DNA from: Rhizobium freirei PRF 81
GTDB taxonomy: Bacteria; Pseudomonadota; Alphaproteobacteria; Rhizobiales; Rhizobiaceae
DNA length: 64,000 nucleotides
Assembly: GCF_000359745.1 (NCBI RefSeq)
Contig: NZ_AQHN01000083.1
Location: 202,155 to 266,154 of the forward strand
Direction: 5' to 3'
The notes under the pieces were generated by a model, which was not told the DNA's origin, did no database searches, and was given only the letters and a program-made list of their open reading frames with translations. The position numbers and the translations under genes were made by a program. Positions within the stretch are counted from its first letter, which is position 1. The number at the start of each line of letters is the position of its first letter. Positions 26,498-35,777 of this stretch are shown here, piece by piece.

Positions 26498-27826
26498 GTG
26501 AAAATATTGAAGGTCTGCGTAAAGCCTTTCTACACGCTATATAAGCAATCTCGAACGCTGATTGCCGATAGATCGGGCAATTTCGCAACGATGACCGCTC
26601 TGCTCGCCGTTCCGCTGATCGTTGCGGCTGGTCTTGCCATCGACGTCACCGATGCGATGCTGGTCAGGAATGATCTCTACAATGCGGCCGATGCGGCTGC
26701 GATCGGCGCTATCGCGTCGTCCTCTCCCGCCGTTGCCGCGGCGATGGCGATGACCAGTGATGGCACTGTGACCGTTGGCCAGGATGACGCCAACAAGCTC
26801 TTCTTCGGCCAGACATCGAGCGATTTGCAGAGCATACCCGTCAACGTCAATATCGCGGTGACGAGAGCCTCGAACGTCGTGTCTTCCAACGTCAGCTTCT
26901 CTGCAAGCGTGCCGACAACGCTGATGCAGCTGCTCGGACAAACCTCGGTTCCGATCAGCGGTGTCGCTTCGGCGCAGTACCAGATGGCAAGCTTCATCGA
27001 TTTCTACATGCTGCTGGATAATACGCCGTCCATGGGGGTCGGGGCCACATTAAGTGACATTACGACTTTGCAGAGCCATACCAGCGATACCTGCGCCTTC
27101 GCCTGCCACAATCTCAATACGACGAATAACTACTATAATCTGGCGAAAAGCCTCAACGTAAAGATGCGCATCGATGTGGTGCGGCAAGCGACGCAATCGT
27201 TGACGGATACGGCAACAACGAACCGGGTGACCCCGGATCAATATCGTATGGCTGTCTACACCTTTGGAACCAAAGCCGAAGCCATCGGATTGACAAACGT
27301 ATCCGCGCTGTCAGCCGATATGACGCAAGTGAAAAACTCCACAAGCGCCGTCGACCTGATGACCACTCCCAGTCAGAACTATAACAGTGACCAGGACACA
27401 AGCTTCGATACCATGCTCACCCAGATCAAGCCGGTCATCGGCACAGGCGGGGGAGGCACCAGTAGCACCGATCGTGCGAAGGTATTGTTTTTTGTGACCG
27501 ATGGCGTGGGCGACAGCTACAAGCCGACAACCTGCACGAAGCCGACTACCGGCGGCCGCTGCCAGGAGCCGCTCGATACGTCCTTCTGTCAGCCGCTGAA
27601 GAACCAGAACGTCAAGATCGCCATTCTCTACACGACCTATCTGCCGCTGCCGCAGAACGCCTGGTACAATACCTGGATCGCGCCGTTCCAATCGCAGATC
27701 GGCACTGACCTGCAGAATTGCGCCTCACCCGGCCTCTACTTCGAAGTCAGCCCAACTCAGGGCATCACGGATGCCATGAATGCACTGTTTCTGAAGGTCA
27801 TCCGCACACCGCGGCTCACCGGCTGA
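26498..27826 (+). CDS. TadG-like pilus-assembly protein with von Willebrand factor A domain
   Basis: 442 residues from GTG 26498 (AGAGAG upstream); start uncertain. The N-terminal segment DRSGNFATMTALLAVPLIVAAGLAIDV is the Tad/TadE-like membrane anchor. Near residue 170 begins a vWA domain with DNTPSMG, a MIDAS-like motif in which the usual first Ser is Thr. Family members are anchored in the membrane and take part in Flp pilus biogenesis or surface adhesion. No other tad or flp gene is present, so this is an orphan copy. Confidence 0.75.
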   Translation: MKILKVCVKPFYTLYKQSRTLIADRSGNFATMTALLAVPLIVAAGLAIDVTDAMLVRNDLYNAADAAAIGAIASSSPAVAAAMAMTSDGTVTVGQDDANKLFFGQTSSDLQSIPVNVNIAVTRASNVVSSNVSFSASVPTTLMQLLGQTSVPISGVASAQYQMASFIDFYMLLDNTPSMGVGATLSDITTLQSHTSDTCAFACHNLNTTNNYYNLAKSLNVKMRIDVVRQATQSLTDTATTNRVTPDQYRMAVYTFGTKAEAIGLTNVSALSADMTQVKNSTSAVDLMTTPSQNYNSDQDTSFDTMLTQIKPVIGTGGGGTSSTDRAKVLFFVTDGVGDSYKPTTCTKPTTGGRCQEPLDTSFCQPLKNQNVKIAILYTTYLPLPQNAWYNTWIAPFQSQIGTDLQNCASPGLYFEVSPTQGITDAMNALFLKVIRTPRLTG

Positions 27827-27873
27827 CGGTGCGCTTCCGCGGATACGTTCAATGGTAGCCTGATGTGTGGGCC

Positions 27874-27891
27874 GTCAGCAGCTTAGCTGAC
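27874..27891. other. Hairpin at the 3' end of the LysR gene
   Basis: GTCAGC - AGCTTA - GCTGAC, a perfect 6-bp stem covering the LysR stop. A longer pairing (GCTGACGG at about 27827 with CCGTCAGC at 27872) spans the gap to the Tad/vWA gene. Possibly a weak terminator for the convergent pair. Confidence 0.35.
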
Positions 27892-28794
27892 AGGCTGGCT
27901 GCGGCCGACATGCCGGACGGTGTCAATGAAAGCCCGGAGTTTCGGCGCCAGCTCTGCACGACGGGGAAAGTAAAGAAACAAGCCGGCTTCCGTCACGGCA
28001 TGGTGGGGTAGGAGTTCAATCAGCTTGCCGGCCGCAATATCCGGCTGGACAAGAGGCTCGAACACATAGGCTAGGCCGACGCCTGCCAAGGTCAGTTCGA
28101 TTGCCGAGTGGGATTCGGTGACGATCGCCTTGCCTCGCACTGTGACGGCCACGTCCCGTCCGTCTTCAACAAACTCCCATTGGTAGAGGCCACCCGAACG
28201 AATGAGCCGATAGCCGATGCAATTGTGGTTTGAGAGATCGCGGAGTGTCATCGGGCGGCCGAAGCGCCCGATATAATCGGGTGAAGCGACAACGATCGAC
28301 CGGAAGGGCGGCGTCAGGCGTACGGCGACCATATCCTGCGCGATCATCTCGCCGATGCGAATGCCGGCGTCGAAGCCTTCTGCGACGATATCGGTCAGCC
28401 GTTCGTCGGAGAAGATCTCCACCTCGATTTCGGGATAGCGTTCGCTCATGGCTGCAATGATGGGTGTGACGGCAAGCGGCAGGCACACACGGGGCGCATT
28501 GATGCGCAGAAGACCGCTCGGCCTTCCTTTGACCGACCGAATGCGCTCGATCCGCTCGTGAATATCCTGCAGGGCCGGGACCACTGTGCTGATGAGGTTC
28601 TTGCCGGCCTCCGTCAGCGCGACGCTGCGTGTCGTGCGGGCAAAGAGCGGCTGACCGAGCCGCTCCTCCACCAGCCGGACGGCATGACTGACGGCTGAAG
28701 CGCTCATGCCCAGCTCGCTGGCGGCAGCAGCGAAACCTCCCCGACGAGCGACGGCGGCAATGACCGGCAGGTGTGTCAGCAAATCGCGATCCAT
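27883..28794 (-). CDS. LysR-family transcriptional regulator
   Basis: 303 residues. The N-terminal LysR helix-turn-helix is GGFAAAASELGMSASAVSHAVRLVEERLGQPLFARTTRSVALTEAG; the rest is a LysR substrate-binding domain ending in HHAVTEAGLFLYFPRRAELAPKLRAFIDTV. It is of the subgroup often found beside oxidoreductases. ATG 28794 fits the family start. It is divergent from the aldo/keto reductase at 28931 and probably controls it through the 136-bp gap. Confidence 0.88.
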   Translation of the reverse strand: MDRDLLTHLPVIAAVARRGGFAAAASELGMSASAVSHAVRLVEERLGQPLFARTTRSVALTEAGKNLISTVVPALQDIHERIERIRSVKGRPSGLLRINAPRVCLPLAVTPIIAAMSERYPEIEVEIFSDERLTDIVAEGFDAGIRIGEMIAQDMVAVRLTPPFRSIVVASPDYIGRFGRPMTLRDLSNHNCIGYRLIRSGGLYQWEFVEDGRDVAVTVRGKAIVTESHSAIELTLAGVGLAYVFEPLVQPDIAAGKLIELLPHHAVTEAGLFLYFPRRAELAPKLRAFIDTVRHVGRSQPVS

Positions 28795-28930
28795 TGCTGA
28801 GCTATATCGCATGATGCATGCCAATTAAATGATCTTATAAAGGGGAAGAAAGTCGGCGAACTTGTCTCCACCAAACGCGCGGAGCCATCGACGGTCAGGC
28901 GAGGCCAGGCGCTCAAAGAGGAGCATACGC

Positions 28931-30037
28931 ATGAGCATGGAATTCTACACTCTCGGTAACAGCGGTCTCAAGGTAACCCGGCTCGCCCTCGGCACGATGA
29001 CATTCGGCACTGAATGGGGTTGGGGAGCGGACAAGGAAGCGGCGCGCGCAATCTTCAATGCCTATGTCGATGCCGGAGGCAATTTCTTCGATACTGCCGA
29101 TGCCTATACGGGCGGGACATCCGAAACCTGGCTCGGTGAATTCATCGCCGAACGCGGACTGCGTGACGATGCGGTGATAGCGACCAAGTTCACTATGAAC
29201 CTTACCGCTCAGTCGCCGAATGCAGCCGGCAACGGTCGCAAGAACATATTGCGAGCCGTCGAGGGTTCGTTGAAGCGGCTCAACACCGACCATATCGATC
29301 TCTATCTGATGCATTGCTGGGATCGGCTCACCCCACCTGAAGAGGTGATGCGGACGTTTGACGATCTCGTTCGCTCAGGCAAGGTGCTCCATGTCGGCCT
29401 GTCCGACGTGCCGGCCTGGTATGCCAGCCGCGCTCAGGCCGTCGCGGAACATCGTGGCTATGAGCCGATATCGGCCTTGCAGCTCGAATATTCCCTGGCG
29501 GAGCGCAATATCGAAAACGAGTTCGTCCCGTTTGGCACCCGCTATGGCGCCGGCATCATGGCCTGGAGCCCGCTGGCGAGCGGCCTTCTAAGCGGCAAGT
29601 ATCGTGCCAGCGGCGGCCAGCAGACTGAGGGCCGGCTTGAGACGGTGCGAGGCACTACAAATCCAGGTTTTCAGAAGTTCACCGAGCGCAACTGGGCAAT
29701 CGTCGCGGAGCTGGAAAAAGTGTCGGCCGAGCTCGGGCGCAGTATGGCGCAGGTGGCCGTGAACTGGGCCATGACGCAGCCGGGCATCGCCTCGATCATC
29801 ATCGGGGCAACGAAGCTCGATCAGTTGAAGGACAATCTTGGCGCTCTGGACTTCGAGATCCAGCCGGAGTTGCGCGAGCGGTTGAACGACGTCAGCGGCT
29901 TGCAGCCAATTTTCCCCTATTCCTTCTTTGGACCAGAAATTCAGGGCTCGATGACCGGTGGGCAGACGGTGGGAGGAAAGCCGGTCGGCTATTATCCGGA
30001 TCTCAACATTTCGGGAAAATTTGCCGGCGTCAGCTGA
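28931..30037 (+). CDS. Aldo/keto reductase
   Basis: 368 residues of the AKR superfamily. The catalytic tetrad is present: Asp and Tyr in FFDTADAYTGG, Lys in VIATKF, and His in LYLMHCWD. The C-terminal IIIGATKLDQLKDNLGALDFEI holds the NADPH-binding loop. It would reduce an aldehyde or ketone with NADPH in the cytoplasm. AAGAGGAG lies upstream of ATG 28931. It is the partner of the divergent LysR gene. The substrate cannot be told from sequence. Confidence 0.9.
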   Translation: MSMEFYTLGNSGLKVTRLALGTMTFGTEWGWGADKEAARAIFNAYVDAGGNFFDTADAYTGGTSETWLGEFIAERGLRDDAVIATKFTMNLTAQSPNAAGNGRKNILRAVEGSLKRLNTDHIDLYLMHCWDRLTPPEEVMRTFDDLVRSGKVLHVGLSDVPAWYASRAQAVAEHRGYEPISALQLEYSLAERNIENEFVPFGTRYGAGIMAWSPLASGLLSGKYRASGGQQTEGRLETVRGTTNPGFQKFTERNWAIVAELEKVSAELGRSMAQVAVNWAMTQPGIASIIIGATKLDQLKDNLGALDFEIQPELRERLNDVSGLQPIFPYSFFGPEIQGSMTGGQTVGGKPVGYYPDLNISGKFAGVS

Positions 30038-30162
30038 AGCGGCAAGCCAGGATCGGTTAGGCAGGCGTTTTGTCGGCCATATTGCCGGGGCGGCGCTAAT
30101 GGGGAAGGGGGCGCTGCGAGGTTAGGTCGCTTTGCTATGGCAGAAGGACAGTCGGCGCCACG

Positions 30163-30516
30163 TCAAGGCTTATCGTGCATGGCACCGTCCGCAACTTTCG
30201 ACCCCGATTTATCCATGTCGGGGTCAAAAACCTCTGAAAGCGTCTTTAAAATTCGCAGCACGCCTGGATGGTTGCAAGTATAATATCTGAACTGCGCCTG
30301 ACGGCGGACCTTGACGATCCCTGAATGATAAAGTCGCGTCAAATGTTGGCTCAGTGCAGATTGCGATATTCCAAGCTTTTTGGCCAGGCTGTTGACGTCC
30401 TCTTCGTGATTGGACAAGTAAATGCAAACCTCCAGACGTTTCGGATTGGAAAGCTGACTGAGAAGATCTGCGTGATAGATGAGGCGTTCATCTTCTGTGG
30501 TTTCGTCCGAGTACAT
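30163..30516 (-). CDS. ArsR-family transcriptional regulator
   Basis: 117 residues. The winged helix runs through SQLSNPKRLEVCIYLSNHEEDVNSLAKKLGISQSALSQHLTRLYHSGIVKVRRQAQFRYY. There is no Cys pair of the ELCVCDL type in the recognition region; a single Cys occurs in EVCIYL and one in YTCNH. It may therefore respond to redox or sulfur signals in place of a metal; that is inference. It is divergent from a 71-residue small gene. Confidence 0.85.
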   Translation of the reverse strand: MYSDETTEDERLIYHADLLSQLSNPKRLEVCIYLSNHEEDVNSLAKKLGISQSALSQHLTRLYHSGIVKVRRQAQFRYYTCNHPGVLRILKTLSEVFDPDMDKSGSKVADGAMHDKP

Positions 30517-30845
30517 GCCGCGTCCGATCGTCTATGGGTGTTTAATCTCTGGAGTTCAGGCGTCAAACGATAATCAATGCAAAAATTGCAAAATTATGTT
30601 CTGAGCCATTGCGAATATATTGCACCCTCGCCGTGCGACTGAACCTCCCGCACGGACTGATCGCCACCGAGCAGCCCGTGTCAATCGACAACTAGGGTCG
30701 TATTGCAATTTGTGAATATGTCGGTGGGCGATTTCGCGATTATTCTGTAACAAAATCGAACGAACTGCCTTGTTTTCGTCCGGCTTTTGACATCGCACTG
30801 CAAATTAACCGGCGTATCTTCCGTTGTAGCGAACAGGAGATAACG
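30517..30845. promoter_or_regulatory. ArsR / small-gene intergenic region with palindrome
   Basis: About 330 bp. TGCAA-AAA-TTGCA at 30578-30590 lies some 60 bp upstream of arsR. Related ATTGC/TTGCA blocks recur near 30610-30630 and 30700. These AT-rich elements are candidates for ArsR autoregulation. Confidence 0.4.
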
Positions 30846-31061
30846 ATGACCCAGCGGGACCTGACGATCACCGAAGTTCTCAAAGATCCGCTGATCCGGC
30901 AGATCATGCGCGCGGATCGCATCTCTGTTACTGGGATGGCGGCGTTGCTGCAGGACGCTGCGCGCAGGCAGCGGCTTGCGCGCAAATTCACCGTGTCCGC
31001 CGATCTCGCGCCGATTGCCAGTGTGGCCGCACAGACCATGCGTCAGTCTGATCTGCGTTGA
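30846..31061 (+). CDS. Small conserved-looking protein of unknown function
   Basis: 71 residues, no signal peptide. The protein starts MTQRDLTITEVLKDPLIRQIMRADRIS and is predicted largely helical with many Arg residues. The ATG follows ACAGGAGATAACG, a good ribosome site. Short rhizobial proteins with the LTITEVLKDPLIRQ type of N-terminus are common, but I know no function for them. Confidence 0.6.
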   Translation: MTQRDLTITEVLKDPLIRQIMRADRISVTGMAALLQDAARRQRLARKFTVSADLAPIASVAAQTMRQSDLR

Positions 31062-31134
31062 TATCGTCGCTGCTGGGTGCGGGGGTCATCGATCCCGCGG
31101 TCGATTCAGCATGGCGGGCTCGGCCGATGAATCC

Positions 31135-31527
31135 TCAGCGCTTTTGCCTGCCTTCCCCGGCCGTCTCCCACATCAGAGCGCACCGCTCCGGTTGAGCGAA
31201 ATCGCGTAGACGCTGATGATCGCGGAAGCACAGATTGGATGCTGCTTCCGGCACCAGGATCTTGCCCACGAGATGCCCGTCGGGCGCGATGCAATGAGCG
31301 CCGTCGGCAGCGGATAACCAAAGGTTGCCGTCGCTGTCGAGCCGCATGCCATCGCCGCAGCCGGGCGAGATCATATGGAGCACGCCGCCGGAGAGGCGCC
31401 AGTTTTCATCGACATTGAAGACGCGGATATGCTGCGGATCGCCGCTGTGAATACGGCCGGTATCGGCGACATGGAGCTTCTTCTCGTCCCGGCTGAGAAG
31501 AAATAGCACGACCGCAAGCCGCGCCAT
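31135..31527 (-). pseudogene. Remnant of an SMP-30/gluconolactonase family gene
   Basis: The reading frame matches the C-terminal half of the family: LSRDEKKLHVADTG, HIRVFNVD, GCGDGMRLDSDGNLWLSAADG and HLVGKILVPEAASNLCF. The N-terminal half is missing; nothing recognisable lies beyond 31527. After SNLCFRDHQRL the frame is lost, but the next frame reads VYAISLNRSGAL, as expected for the family's last strand, so a small deletion with frameshift has occurred near 31190. A decayed copy is the simplest explanation. Confidence 0.7.
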
Positions 31528-31584
31528 TACCGCCTACGAAGCGGGCGACCCGGGATCCCGCTATGAAGTCATTTTTCGAAGCGG

Positions 31585-31995
31585 TTATTCCCCGACAGCG
31601 TTGGCGATACGGCAGAGATTCTTGCTCATGTTCGGGGCCACTTGTCCCTGTTGTACGATGAAAACCACATCGACCCGGCTGCCCTTGTCATTTTTGCGGA
31701 CCACGACGCGCAGGGTTTGTGGCCGTCCGGATCCGCTCGTTTCCTGCTGAGCCGTCAACGTGCCGAGTTTCTTCTCCACATTCACATCGACAAAGCCTTC
31801 CGCCAGAACTGCGCGGGAGACCTTGTCAAAGGCCGCGTTCGGATTGACTGACGGAAAAATCATCCAGGTCTTGTAGGTGACACCCGTGACCAAAGGAACG
31901 CCGCTGCTCTCATAGTGGCTCGCGCAGGTGTCCGCCAATGCCGGGGACGCCGAAAGAACCGCAAGCGCAAATGCAAAACCTGTCCTTGTATGCAT
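31585..31995 (-). CDS. Small exported protein of unknown function
   Basis: 136 residues from ATG 31995 with a signal peptide (MHTRTGFAFALAVLSASPALA-D). The mature part has two Cys (one near the N-terminus, one in KNLCRIANAVGE) and alternates hydrophobic and polar residues as in a small beta-rich domain. It includes TLRVVVRKNDKGSRVDVVFIV. No family recognised. It sits between the SMP-30 remnant and a DhaL gene and is probably monocistronic. Confidence 0.6.
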   Translation of the reverse strand: MHTRTGFAFALAVLSASPALADTCASHYESSGVPLVTGVTYKTWMIFPSVNPNAAFDKVSRAVLAEGFVDVNVEKKLGTLTAQQETSGSGRPQTLRVVVRKNDKGSRVDVVFIVQQGQVAPNMSKNLCRIANAVGE

Positions 31996-32182
31996 GATTC
32001 TACAGCCTATTTTGATTGAACGGGAAGGAGAGGGCAAATCAATGAGGTGCAATTGATACTATTTTACCGCGAACATGTCTATCTGCGGTAGCTCGCATAA
32101 ATGGAGGATTTCAAGCCTTGGCTTTTGGGCAGCTTGAGTGAAAGCTGCCTTTGGGAAAATGAAAGCGGCGCCGTAGGGGCGG

Positions 32183-32845
32183 CTATGGGTGAGCTGCGGC
32201 TCCATCGTTCACAAACGTATCCTTCATCGCGCGCAGGATGATGACCGCCGATGCAGCACCGGGATCGATGTGCCCGAGCGATCTTTGCCCGAGGCGGGCT
32301 GCGCGACCGCGAGCGGCGACCATGGAGCTTGTCGAATCTGCACCGGTTTCAGCAGCGTCCAGAATGGCGCTCCACATGCCGGCGACCTCAAGCGAGCGTG
32401 CCCTGGCTTCGATAGCGGCTTCGGCTGCGGGGATCCAGGCGTCCAACATGGTCTTGTCGCCCCGCTGGCCCTTGCCGCGTTGCTGAATGCCGGCGCGCAT
32501 CTCGTCCACAATCATCGCCTGGGAGGCTGGGGAAAGGGATTCATCCGCCTTCAACGCCTGCGAGGCCCGGCGGAACGCCGTCGCGTAGAGAGGGCCGGTT
32601 GATGCGCCGACCGCATCCAGAAAGGCCGAGGCCGCGACGGCAAATATCTCAGAGGGCAGGGCTTGGGCCGCGTCGAGCTTTGTCAGTTCGGCATTTACCG
32701 CCATGAAGCCGAGGGACATGGTGATCCCATGGTCAGCGTCCCCGATAGCGCCATCCAGCTCCGAGAGGCGATCCTTCTCGGCATTGATTGCGATTGATAT
32801 GCGCTGAAACATGCTGCCCAGGCATCGCGCGGCTTTTTCCGACAT
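32183..32845 (-). CDS. dhaL: DhaL-type dihydroxyacetone kinase subunit (DAK2 domain), copy 1
   Basis: 220 residues. The nucleotide-metal site is LDGAIGDADHG with the Asp residues that hold Mg-ADP/ATP, followed by KTMLDAWIPA and a C-terminal RSLGHIDPGAASA loop. DhaL phosphorylates the substrate held by DhaK. There is no DhaM gene, so ATP may be the donor. The gene is last in the leftward operon, 55 bp after the SorC-DhaK fusion, and likely partners it. Start at ATG 32845. Confidence 0.88.
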   Translation of the reverse strand: MSEKAARCLGSMFQRISIAINAEKDRLSELDGAIGDADHGITMSLGFMAVNAELTKLDAAQALPSEIFAVAASAFLDAVGASTGPLYATAFRRASQALKADESLSPASQAMIVDEMRAGIQQRGKGQRGDKTMLDAWIPAAEAAIEARARSLEVAGMWSAILDAAETGADSTSSMVAARGRAARLGQRSLGHIDPGAASAVIILRAMKDTFVNDGAAAHP

Positions 32846-32900
32846 CGTCTTCCTCCCGGTCCCAGCAGTTCCATAAGCTGCCGGGCTCATTCTTATACGA

Positions 32901-34997
32901 TCACCCGACTTTCAGGGCGAAGGTGTCGCACGGGTGGTGCAGCAGCTCCGCCAGTTCCTGGTCGAGATGCAATATGGATATGGATGCGCCGACCATATCG
33001 AGCGACGTGCAGTAGTGTCCCACCCAGTTCGCCTCGATTTTGATGTCCTTGGCGCTCAGCCTCTGCTCAACGCGCCGGAACAGAATATAGAGCTCCATCA
33101 TCGGCGTCGCGCCGAAGGAATTGATCAATACCGCGACCCGGTCACCCGCGACGGGCTTCATCTCGGCAAAGATCCGGTCCATGACGCGGTCCGTGATCTC
33201 GTCGGCGTTCATCATTTTTTCGCGGGTGACACCGCGTTCGCCATGAATGCCCATGCCGAACTCGATATCGTCGGGGCCGATCTCAAAATTGTGGCGCCGT
33301 GTCTGCGGCAGAGAGCAGGGCTCGAGCGCCACACCCATGGTGAAGGTCCGGTCATTGGCCTTGCGCGTCGCAGCCTCGCAGGCATCGAGCGGCAAGCCCT
33401 TGTCGCAGGCGGCTCCCGCAATCTTGAAAATGAAGAAATTGCCGGCGACGCCGCGTCGTCCCTCTTTGTCCTCGATGGGTGAGGAGGCAATGTCATCGGT
33501 CGTCAGCACGGTGCGGACTTCGATCCGTTCTTCCTGGGCCATTTCGGCAGCCATTTCGAAGTTCATGACGTCGCCGGCATAGTTGCCATAGACGAAAAGC
33601 ACGCCTTTCCCGCCTGAAGCCGCTCTGGCGCATTCGAGAATCGGCGTGGGTGGCGGCGAGGAGAAGATGTTGCCGATGGCGACTGCGTCGGCCAGACCCT
33701 TGCCGACATAGCCCAGAAAGCCAGGTTCGTGGCCCGTACCGCCGCCGATGACGAGGCCGACCTTTCCGGACCGGGGGCCATTCCGTGCAACCAGTGCCCG
33801 GTTTGATCCCTTGATCGGTGCGATGTGTGACGCATGCGCCTTGACGGCGCCATCCAGCATCTCGTCGACCACATCATCGGGATTGTTGAGGAACTTCTTG
33901 ATATGTGTGCGATAGCCGCTTGGCATCGCGACACTGTTATCCGCTCTCGGACGCTGGGCCCCCTTCTGATCGAATGTCGTGACGCCATCGGCGTTCAAAA
34001 TGCCTCGACCCGTCGCCGCATCGGTAATCAGTACGTTGATGTAGCCGCCGCGCAGCGCCGCAAGGATGGCCGGCACCTTGTCGAAGCCGCCGGCGACGGC
34101 GATGCGCAGGCCGATCGATTTCAGCATGGCGAGGGATATGCCGATGGTGCGATCGTCGAGGGGCCCGGCGACGGGCTGGCCTTTCGCATCGATAAAGCGC
34201 CCGGCGACGACACCCACCGCATTCTTGGCCAGATAGTCTTGCAGCGAGACGGACTCGAAGAAGCCGCTGCTGTGGATCGTCGAGTTCGGCCGCAGCGACG
34301 ATACGCCGAAGACCGCCTTGTTGGCTTTGGAGAGCACAGCAAACTCATCTTCGATCAGCGGTTCCTGCAACAGGATGTCCCGGACTTCCGTCGTCGAAAC
34401 GATGGCCGGAGCCGTGATGTTGACAAGCTTTCCGCCGGTGGCATTGGCGAAGGCGGCTGCGCAAAGCTCCGGCGTATAGGCGAAACGCGCCCGCGTGCCG
34501 CCGGTCGCCTGAACGACGGTTACATCCTGCAGGTTCGGAACATGCGCCTGCTCACCGATCGCAAGGACCGTGCGGCCCCAGGCGACGGCCAGCGTATCGC
34601 CGGATTTCAGTAGCCTGGCAATGGCCTGTGCGCCGGCCGTGCCGAGACGGTCGATCAGCGGACGTGATCCATCGTCACTCGGCACGACAAGACAGTCGTG
34701 CAGGCCGAAATGGCGCTTGAGTTCCAGCGCTATAGAGAGGGAACTCAGCCGAGAGGGCTCGAGCGAGATATTGACGATGCCGCGGCTGCGCGCGTCAGCC
34801 AGATAGCTATTCACGGTCGCCCGTGAGATGCCCATGATGTCGGCGATCTCGCCCTGGGTCTTGCCGTCCTCGTAATAGAGCCAACAAGCCCAGACGTAGG
34901 GGTCGTCGCCATAGCGCAGCGGCATGGTATCGGTCGCGTCCGGCGCGCCCGCCTTGTTTGCACCTGTCTTGCTGACCGAGAATGCCTTGCCTGTCAT
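32901..34997 (-). CDS. SorC-type regulator fused to DhaK kinase subunit
   Basis: 698 residues in one frame. Residues about 25-325 form a SorC-family regulator: helix-turn-helix GKTQGEIADIMGISRATVNSYLADAR, then a sugar-binding domain ending AALRGGYINVLITDAATGRGIL. After a linker (about 326-350), a complete DhaK domain follows with GGGTGHEPGF (His423), YGNYAGD and GMGIHGERG, whose His585 is at the position of the residue that binds the substrate covalently. The fusion suggests a regulator that is itself a kinase subunit. It lies between two DhaL genes. ATG 34997 is chosen over GTG 35000. Databases do list such fusions in rhizobia. Confidence 0.9.
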   Translation of the reverse strand: MTGKAFSVSKTGANKAGAPDATDTMPLRYGDDPYVWACWLYYEDGKTQGEIADIMGISRATVNSYLADARSRGIVNISLEPSRLSSLSIALELKRHFGLHDCLVVPSDDGSRPLIDRLGTAGAQAIARLLKSGDTLAVAWGRTVLAIGEQAHVPNLQDVTVVQATGGTRARFAYTPELCAAAFANATGGKLVNITAPAIVSTTEVRDILLQEPLIEDEFAVLSKANKAVFGVSSLRPNSTIHSSGFFESVSLQDYLAKNAVGVVAGRFIDAKGQPVAGPLDDRTIGISLAMLKSIGLRIAVAGGFDKVPAILAALRGGYINVLITDAATGRGILNADGVTTFDQKGAQRPRADNSVAMPSGYRTHIKKFLNNPDDVVDEMLDGAVKAHASHIAPIKGSNRALVARNGPRSGKVGLVIGGGTGHEPGFLGYVGKGLADAVAIGNIFSSPPPTPILECARAASGGKGVLFVYGNYAGDVMNFEMAAEMAQEERIEVRTVLTTDDIASSPIEDKEGRRGVAGNFFIFKIAGAACDKGLPLDACEAATRKANDRTFTMGVALEPCSLPQTRRHNFEIGPDDIEFGMGIHGERGVTREKMMNADEITDRVMDRIFAEMKPVAGDRVAVLINSFGATPMMELYILFRRVEQRLSAKDIKIEANWVGHYCTSLDMVGASISILHLDQELAELLHHPCDTFALKVG

Positions 34998-35122
34998 CAC
35001 GATTCCCTTTTCCCGTCAGAAGATGGAAGCAATGGCGTATGTTTGCAAATGCTTCTTCTTGGGAATGGCGGCGCGCGACCCCGCGGCAGAGCACGGGATC
35101 GGGCAGCCCTGGGAGAGCCCGT

Positions 35123-35764
35123 TTATCGGAGCCGTGCGCGAGCCCCCTGAGAAAGTTCTTTCAGGATGATTGCGCAGGAGGTCGCACCCGCGTCGAGCAC
35201 GCCGAGCGACCGTTCGCCCAGCCGGCTGGCGCGGCCGATTCTGGCCACAAGATTGAGGGTGGAGTCGCGGCCAGCTTCGCTGGCGGCCACCAACGCATCG
35301 AGCGCTTCGGCGAAGGACTTGCCGGCGGCATTGGCGGCATCGAATGCCTCGATCGCCGGAACCAGCGTGTCGAGCAAGGTTTTGTCGCCGACCTTCGCCG
35401 AACCGATCGATTGGATGCCTTCCAGCCCCGCATGCAGCGCCCGGCTATAGGCTGCGCTATCGATCGCATCGATGCCATCGAGCTTTTCGGCAAATTCGGT
35501 GAACATCACGCCATAGAGCGGGCCCATGGAGCCGCCGATCTCAGTCATAAGCACGGTGCCCAGCGTGTCGAGCGAAGCCGATAACGACTGGTTCTTGCCC
35601 TTCAGGCGTTCGGATGCCATGCCGAAGCCCTTGGCCATGTTGACGCCGTGATCGCCGTCGCCGATCTTGCCGTCGATCTCGCTGAGATAGGCGCGGTTCT
35701 CGACGATGCGGTCAGCCATCGCCAAGACGATGTCGCTGGCCGTTGCATTATTGAATGTCTGCAT
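35123..35764 (-). CDS. dhaL: DhaL-type dihydroxyacetone kinase subunit (DAK2 domain), copy 2
   Basis: 213 residues. The Asp-rich Mg-nucleotide site reads IDGKIGDGDHGVNMAKGF; KTLLDTLVPAIEAF and RSLGVLDAGATS follow as in DhaL. It is 13 bp downstream of the dhaK gene and would pair with it. It differs clearly from copy 1 (32183-32845), so two separate DhaK-DhaL pairs are likely. Confidence 0.9.
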   Translation of the reverse strand: MQTFNNATASDIVLAMADRIVENRAYLSEIDGKIGDGDHGVNMAKGFGMASERLKGKNQSLSASLDTLGTVLMTEIGGSMGPLYGVMFTEFAEKLDGIDAIDSAAYSRALHAGLEGIQSIGSAKVGDKTLLDTLVPAIEAFDAANAAGKSFAEALDALVAASEAGRDSTLNLVARIGRASRLGERSLGVLDAGATSCAIILKELSQGARARLR

Positions 35765-35777
35765 GAATGCGTCCCCC

